Assembly: GCA_023238725.1 (NCBI GenBank)
Contig: CM041538.1
Location: 3,850,380 to 3,914,379 of the forward strand
Length of the DNA stretch: 64,000 nt
Direction: 5' to 3'
Source of the DNA: Scortum barcoo
Taxonomy: Eukaryota; Chordata; Actinopteri; Centrarchiformes; Terapontidae
Shown: piece after piece, positions 57,880 through 64,000 of the stretch
Position numbering within the stretch: position 1 is the stretch's first letter
Layout: every line of letters starts with the position of its first letter
Notes under the pieces: model-generated
Told to the model about the DNA's origin: nothing
The model's database searches: none
The model's input: only the letters and a program-made list of their open reading frames with translations
Made by a program: the position numbers and the translations under genes

Positions 57880-58059
57880 CTGAAGCTCACCGATCCTCCC
57901 CATCTCTTCCTCTCTCTCTCTCTACCCCCTCCATCACCATTACAACAGCCCGCCCCCCTCCCACACCGTCTGCCCGGGCGGGTGCACCAGTGGCTGCTGC
58001 GGCGCCGACTCTCTCGCAGTCCCGCCGGTCGCCAGTGGACGCTGCCCGGCTGGCCGAAC
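57880..58059 (+). promoter_or_regulatory. phactr1 proximal promoter / 5' UTR, GC-rich
   Basis: GC-rich stretch with CT runs and Sp1-like CCGCCCCCC and CCCGGGCGGG near 57950-57981, then several CpGs up to the start codon. The composition contrasts with the AT-rich flanks and suits a CpG-type vertebrate promoter. No TATA box is evident. The transcription start is not determined. Confidence 0.5.
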
Positions 58060-58171
58060 ATGGCGGCGGCCCCGGAGGAGGAGGTAGACCGCAGGCCGAT
58101 CCGAAGGGTCCGCTCCAAGAGTGACACGCCTTACATCAACGAGGCGAGGATCTCTCTGCACCTGGAGACAG
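58060..58171 (+). CDS. phactr1: phactr1 first coding exon (phosphatase and actin regulator 1, partial)
   Basis: PHACTR1 binds G-actin through RPEL motifs and protein phosphatase 1 through its C-terminus, linking actin state to dephosphorylation; it moves between cytoplasm and nucleus. Only the first coding exon is here: MAAAPEEEVD, then RRPIRRVRSKSDTPY and INEARISLHLET plus one base, ending at donor G|GTAGGC. The RRPIRRVRSKSDTPY block matches PHACTR1 and separates it from PHACTR2-4. The ATG has a strong context (A at -3, G at +4) and is the first ATG in its frame; the frame is open upstream to a GTG at 57982. An ATG at 57834 in another frame would make an upstream ORF overlapping this start if transcription begins that far up. 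No further coding exon, such as the KPWKWRKKK exon, was seen to 64000. Confidence 0.9.
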
Positions 58172-61100
58172 GTAGGCAGCCGTGCATCCATCCACCCATC
58201 CATCCACCCGGTGACACGCACGCTCCTCCGCTCCCTCTGCATGTCTGGGTGTATTCGCAGCCCCTCACGGGGGGCATCGTAGTGAAATCGGCCTCTCGCT
58301 GGGGGAGGAATCGCTCCGTGGTTTAGTGACAGTTCCCACGCATCAGCATGACTTTGGGCTTTCATTGTGCGGCTCTGACGGTACCCATGGTGCTCGGCTG
58401 CACCTGGGTGGATGGTAAGCACACAGTGACTCATGCGCCGGGAGATGAGGAGAAGCTCCCCCACACCACCCCACACCACACAGCTATGCATGTGCTCTTC
58501 ATTCTGCAAGGCACGGGAAGGTATAGGAAACCTAATTATCCCCATAAGACGACTGATCGCTGTTTCTCCGGCCAGACTCCGCCTCGGTGCTCGGCTGCAG
58601 AGAGACGCTGTGCGAACTTGGCCGCCTCTGGCTACTCATTTAAGATGCAGCTGTTATTATTGCATTTGGAGAAACGGGGGACGGGGGACGGATGGATGCT
58701 CCGGCATGCGAAACATACCCCCCCACCCCCCACCCAAACGTGTCGCCCTCAGCTCAGTTTGTCTGCGAGGAGGAAAAAAATCGGGTTAGATAAGTTATTG
58801 TTTCCTTTGTTGCCATGGTCACGATGGTATCCTGTCACGAAGCCTGCATCATCATCATCATCATCGGCGGCTTGGCTCGGATCTACAGCTAACATCTCAT
58901 ACTCTGTCCTGTTCTCATGTTCAAATAAGCACTTTCTCCTGTCAGCCCCCCTCCTCACAGTCTGCTTTCATACATATCACATCAGCACGGAGCTGTCCAC
59001 TGCCCCCCGGTGCTGAAAATGCCACCGAGCAGAACAGGCGAACAGAGCCCGGAGGATCTGCATGGATCTGTGTGTTGATGATCATCCACAGTACATGTAT
59101 GACAGGGCTCTCTCTCTCTTTCTCTTTAAATGAGCCACTGTATCCGAATTGTGATCGACCCTCCCCCAGAATTGCCCGACGTGACAAATCCCAGTCACAT
59201 GGTGAGAGTAGCCTGGCAGTCTAGGCGAGACTCAAGCCTATATTTTCCATTTCGGACAGATGCCAACTCTAGAAATTTCCCCCTTCCTAGCTATTGTTAT
59301 GCTTTGTCTCAGTGTGTTCCTTTTCCACCCTGTTGTGTTAACCATGTAGCCTGCAGCCAGTAATTGTATCAGTCCGAGGCGCTGCACTGTTGAACACTAT
59401 TTGAATGTAAAGGTATGTGTGTGTGAAATAACAGCTATCCCTTATGTGAAAAATCAGCCACACTAATCTTAATGAGATCAGGAATTACTCACATGCTTGC
59501 TCTGTAATATGCCCCCCCCGCCCTCCACCTTTTACCCTGCTTAGACCTTTATGACTCATGTTGTTCAGATCCACCTACTCGAAATCTCTCTCAGCTGCCC
59601 TCTCTCTGGCCCTCAACAATCTCCCTCTCCATTTTGTTTCCTATTAAGCACCTCCTCTCAGCGAGCTCAGCCGAGCCTCCCCCAGTATGAGTAGCACTAT
59701 TCTTTTCTTGGAGCTTTGTGTGTCAGGCATGGCTTTGAATCTCTGACGGAGGGGAGGCTGCTGCTGCTGCGTCTTGCTAACAGTGCTGCTGCCGGCTGTT
59801 AGCTGAAAACAGAGGCGGGCAGGCTGCAGTGGCGTGAGGTCGGCGTGGCATCGTGGAGAATCCAGCGGGCACTGCCAGCTACATCAGGAGAGGGGCATTT
59901 GTCCTCATACCTTTCTCTGGAACCAGGACGCATCCCTGATTTCATTCCTTCATTTTCTCCCTCCACCCCCTCTCCCAAAAAAATTGCTTTGGTCTAATCT
60001 CATTTTCTTTCCTGTCACCAGTGAAGCCATCTGCCCACCCACTCCCTTGATTCGCGTTTACTTCTTGTCTGTGTGTTTAGCTGCTGTCGTTTTGCATAAA
60101 TCCAGCCCACTCTTTTCTTTGATGTGTCTCACCATTCATATGTGACACATATCCACGCCACCTCCAGTGCGCATGTGTTAATATACGTGCTCGTGAACAT
60201 GTGTGTGTGTGTGTCTGTGTGTGTGGGGCAGGTGGTGCTTGTGAGTGCTGGATTTAGTAAACAAGAGTCGATCACCGAGGCTTTTGCCAGACGGCTTGTT
60301 GTCCTCTGGAGCCCAACCTTCTTCACATCCAGTGTTGAATCATGATGGTTTCACTACAGTGTGTCAGTGCAGAGTCAGCACTCTGCTACTTGCTCTTGTT
60401 GTGCTGTAGATCTTCATTTACCTGATTTTATTTGGATTAGTCTGAAAGAGAATGAAAGACAATTTTATGACATAAAAACAGCACGTAATCCCAGATCTTG
60501 AAGTCTGCAAACTCTAATAGTAAAGGCTGAATTCTTTAACCTCTTGAACCACAATTAAGTCTTCAAATTTTCCTCAAAGTAGCTTTATAAAAAATCTAAA
60601 TCATATGTATTTTCTGCTTGTTCCAACACTTCATTGTGCTTCAGCTTTTATTTCATGAGGTAGAGCATTTGTTATTTGCGCTGTCTGAGTGAACAAATGG
60701 GAAAGAATGGGATTTTTTTCTTTTAACCATGAGCGCAGTTGTTCTTTAACAACTTTAACCAAGTAGTCTTTGCTTCACAGTAACCTCTTCTAAGCATAAC
60801 CACTTAATTTTTGTAAATTACCAAACATAACCATGGCAGGTCACAACATGGTCATATGAGTGATTTTTGAAGCAGTCATTCGTAACGATGTTGGAAGGCG
60901 CTGACAGCCATATCGTCTTGCAGATGGAGTTGTCAGATCAGAAAACACTTGTCTCGTCATTTTGGAAGGCAGTGACAGATTATCTAATTAGTTGTTTCTG
61001 TTTGGATTTAAAAGTGCATAAGTCTATTTATGGAGACTGCGACTGATGAACTACAACAATTTGACAGACAACAGCTCTGATGTATTATAGCCTTCGGAAG

Positions 61101-64000
61101 TTTTAATGGCTCACGTTTTCGCAAACATTTGTCCACTTACACATCCAGCAGCAATGATACTGAACTAAAATTAGCTGAAAAGCTCTGTAGATCTCAAGAG
61201 AGTGAAAATTTTCAGTGGGTCTGTCACTACAAGTGACCCCTTTCACATTATGCACTTATTTGATTCAGTGTTAATGTAAAAGTATGACTTAAAGTTACAG
61301 CTAATACGATTTAGAAGAGAGTGGGAATTGTGTAAAAATTAGAGCAAATCCAACTTTTAGCTCCCTTCCTGCTGTGTTCCTCCCTTCCAGCTCACCTCCA
61401 AAGCCCCTCCCCATAGCATCACCCTCATTCTTTCTTTTTAACTCACTTTTGTTCATTGCTCTTCTTCTGTTTACTTATCTATTCTATTTCTATTATCTAT
61501 TTCAATTTACTTATGTAAACTGTTGTTTTCTTATTGCGTGGTCTTTCGGTTGTTGTTTATCTGCCATTATTTCTTCTCCGAATACTTCTACACTACTTCT
61601 GCAGGAATAGTGATTGAAGCTCTGTCAGATACTCTGTTCTGATTGGTTGTTACACTCGGGAGTGGTGGATTCTTGTGAATTGGCCTTAGAGGCAGCAGCA
61701 GGAAGCAGATTTTTTTTTTTAATCACAGATTATCTGGCTCGTGTACTTCTTTCAGCACATAGTGACAGTTTTAACAAATAAGACTAAAAGTCATTTTTAC
61801 ATAAGTAACCATCTTCTGCTTTAATGCAGGTTCTAGCAACAGTAGTCAAGCACAACATGCATTAGTAATACCTGACCTATAATCTACCAAGGTTCAGGAA
61901 GGTAACAAAAAATGATCCTAAAATTGAAAAGTTTAGTTTCATTTGCCACTGTTTTTTATTTTCCCAGATCCATTTCAAAGCCTGTCTTTTGGCATCTCTG
62001 CCGTGCTCCATCATCTTGAGCCAGTCCAGATCCCAGGCAGCGCAGCTCAGCTCCACCAGTGTAAATCCAGGTCAGCTCGGTTACAGCTTAGCCCCCCTCA
62101 CAAAGACCAAGACGCAGGCATTACCACGCTCTCATTCAAACAGAGCACTCTAATACAGACCTGAATGAAAGACTGAGACAGAGAGGGCTTAAATGCGAGG
62201 AGGTAGAGGAGCAGGAAGAGTCTGAGGAGGAGGACAGGATGGCAGGACGAAGGCTTGTGGCAACATAAAGACTGGCACAGTGAAAAAGAAACAGAGTTGG
62301 CTGTCGTCCATAGAATATGGTGGGAACGGTGCACACACAAACCACCTCCCACTGTCTGAGTAATGCTCTTTGTCTCATGCACATACATCAACTCCTGCTA
62401 TCGGACACACAGGCCTTGAGCAACACAGAGGCAGAACTACCTGGGCAGAATACAAAAGCACAGGGAGGAAGCGTGAGAGCTTTAAATGCAGAGGAGCACT
62501 TCCTGCCTTGCTGCCTCCCACCAAACAGACAAAACCCCTCACTCTTCTTCACTGGCACGTAGGTCCATCCATTCAACCCAGACAAGCCAACCATTGTGCT
62601 GAGAGAGAAAACCTGAGCCAGGGAAGGTTTGACTCAGACTTTAGTTGACGGTCAAGATAGTGGGAAGGTCTCTGAGCTGGTGTGATGTCAGAGTAAAGGA
62701 GCATATAAAGTGTCATTTTGTTTTTAGGAATCAATAAGTGATAATCCCATAATCACATTTATCATACAAGTGTACTTTCCATGTTTTTGTCTGATTACAG
62801 TATAGAAAGATTCATGACTTTTTGGACTGGACATTGGGCTAATTTCTTTGTTGATATCAGTGGTTGTTGTAGATATTCTCAGTTTACTCACTGTATATTT
62901 GATTCAGTCTATTTTTAACTTGATAAATATTTGGTTTGTCATTCAGCCCCACTCTGTCCAATCCTGGAGTTGTATTTGCATTTCAAGCTGCTTCATGTCG
63001 ATTCTCCTTCCTCTACTCCTACTGCAGACCTCACTCACTTTACATACAAGTAACATATTGTATGTAATATATTGTAACGGTGCTCTGGATTCACAGTTGA
63101 TATGAAAGAAATGTACTTTACTTTACAAGGTGCCTAAAAGAAAAAGCAAGGTGTTTTCATAATTACCTGCCTCACCACCCTTTGCTGTTTTACAGCCGTG
63201 AGTAGCTGTCAAAACACAATTTTAATACTGCTTTATCAAACCTCTTTTACAAAAAGGGTTACATGTCTAATCAGTGACTTTATTAATGGGCAATAAATAA
63301 TTTACTAATGCTTTATACATCAGTAATAAGCTTGTACGGCAACACTAGGAACAAATTTTGTGTCTCCAGTACTGTTGCCTTAATTTTGTCACTTGCAGCA
63401 GGAACACACTACACACACAAAACCCTTCGTAGAATTAGTGTTTGGTGTAGAACTGGGACACAGTTTCAGTGATTCTTGTTTCCCTAGATGCCTTTTGACA
63501 GCCCTTAGACAGCATGTCTGAACTTGTTGCATTCATCGCCACATATGTCAGGGAGGGCAACAGTGATAGTGATACCAGTGGCGCACCAAGAGAGGACAGT
63601 TGAGATAAAGTGAAAGTTACTCAAAATATAGTGTCTTGTGGGGCATTTTGCTCTTGCGGTACGCTGTCACTGGAGAAATTGCCTCTCACTGCTGCTCCAA
63701 GGATGTTTGAGCAGTGTGGCAATGTGAAGTGTTGATGATGGTTTTTGATGGTGTGTTATTCTTTTATCCTGGCTCACTTTTCTGGATTCCGCTGGAAATC
63801 TAAAAAGAAAAAGTGATGGCTCAGTATCGGCCCTGTTGTGTCTGTGATGGAACCCACAGTCTTTTTAGTGAGAATCTACTCCATCCTCAAAAAATTTGAC
63901 TGAAGGATTAAAATGGAAACGTGTGGTGAAGGTGACACAGCTAAGTTTATAGGCAGAGACAGCTGTCAGTCAAGAAAACACAAATATGTCAGTTTTGATG
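58172..64000 (+). other. phactr1 intron 1 (partial)
   Basis: No coding exon recognised. The first about 900 bases stay GC-rich and CpG-containing, which keeps long chance ORFs open (58348-59016, 58433-58789). A GT microsatellite is at 60200-60224. The rest is AT-rich single-copy-looking sequence in which I saw nothing assignable. Confidence 0.6.
60200..60224. repeat. (GT)n microsatellite in phactr1 intron 1
   Basis: GT units with one GTCT interruption. Confidence 0.9.

Larger units (their letters stand above)
55152..57880. other. intergenic gap between sirt5 and phactr1 (divergent)
   Basis: No coding exon recognised. Positions 55330-56100 are less AT-rich, with scattered CpGs. On the sirt5 strand CAG|GTAGCT at 55941-55946 could be the donor of a non-coding first exon ending at 55944; on the plus strand AGCGAG|GTAAAA near 56060 could be a donor of an unknown divergent transcript. 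Neither is supported by an ORF. A TA/TG microsatellite lies at 57252-57353. Confidence 0.5.

Noticed and set aside
57982..58059. 26-residue N-terminal extension of phactr1
   Set aside because: The frame is open but position 57982 is GTG, not ATG, and the extension has no similarity I recognise to PHACTR1.
58348..59016. 222-residue ORF on the plus strand after the phactr1 exon
   Set aside because: GC-rich stretch with few stops; no family signature, and it begins inside the intron after a clear splice donor.

Overview
The window is vertebrate nuclear DNA, almost certainly from a ray-finned (probably percomorph) fish. Coding sequence is split into short exons with GT-AG introns, dinucleotide microsatellites are very abundant, and several dispersed repeats look like teleost families. 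It is not bacterial, viral or plasmid DNA. Repeat names are from memory and were not searched.

Three genes can be read by splicing and translating by eye. (1) Positions 1325-32523, minus strand: fifteen coding exons of adcy1, the neuronal Ca2+/calmodulin-stimulated adenylyl cyclase. All junctions keep one reading frame, giving 850 codons: the N-terminus, both six-helix membrane domains, the C1 catalytic half, the calmodulin-binding C1b segment and the start of C2. The remaining C2 exons lie left of base 1. (2) Positions 51354-55137, minus strand: a complete eight-exon sirt5, the mitochondrial NAD+-dependent lysine desuccinylase/demalonylase/deglutarylase (304 codons plus stop). (3) Position 58060 onwards, plus strand: the first coding exon of phactr1, an actin/PP1 regulator; the rest of the window to base 64000 reads as its first intron.

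Layout: 1-32.5 kb adcy1 exons and repeat-laden introns; 32.5-33.6 kb adcy1 5' region with a 276-bp CT/GT tract and two identical MEF2-like sites; 33.6-51.3 kb about 18 kb without a recognisable gene but with transposon remnants and a minisatellite; 51.3-55.2 kb sirt5; 55.2-58.0 kb the gap between the divergent sirt5 and phactr1 genes, with ETS/YY1-like sites beside a 14-bp-arm palindrome; 58.06-64 kb phactr1 exon and intron.

The three genes do not form a pathway. sirt5 and phactr1 are also near each other on human 6p, whereas human ADCY1 is on 7p, so the adcy1-sirt5 junction differs from the human arrangement. I did not find a clearly novel biological system. The most unusual signals are two mutually exclusive overlapping hairpins in a 130-bp sirt5 intron, a GC-AG intron in sirt5, GT/CA repeats placed right at splice sites of both genes, and the promoter-proximal palindrome.
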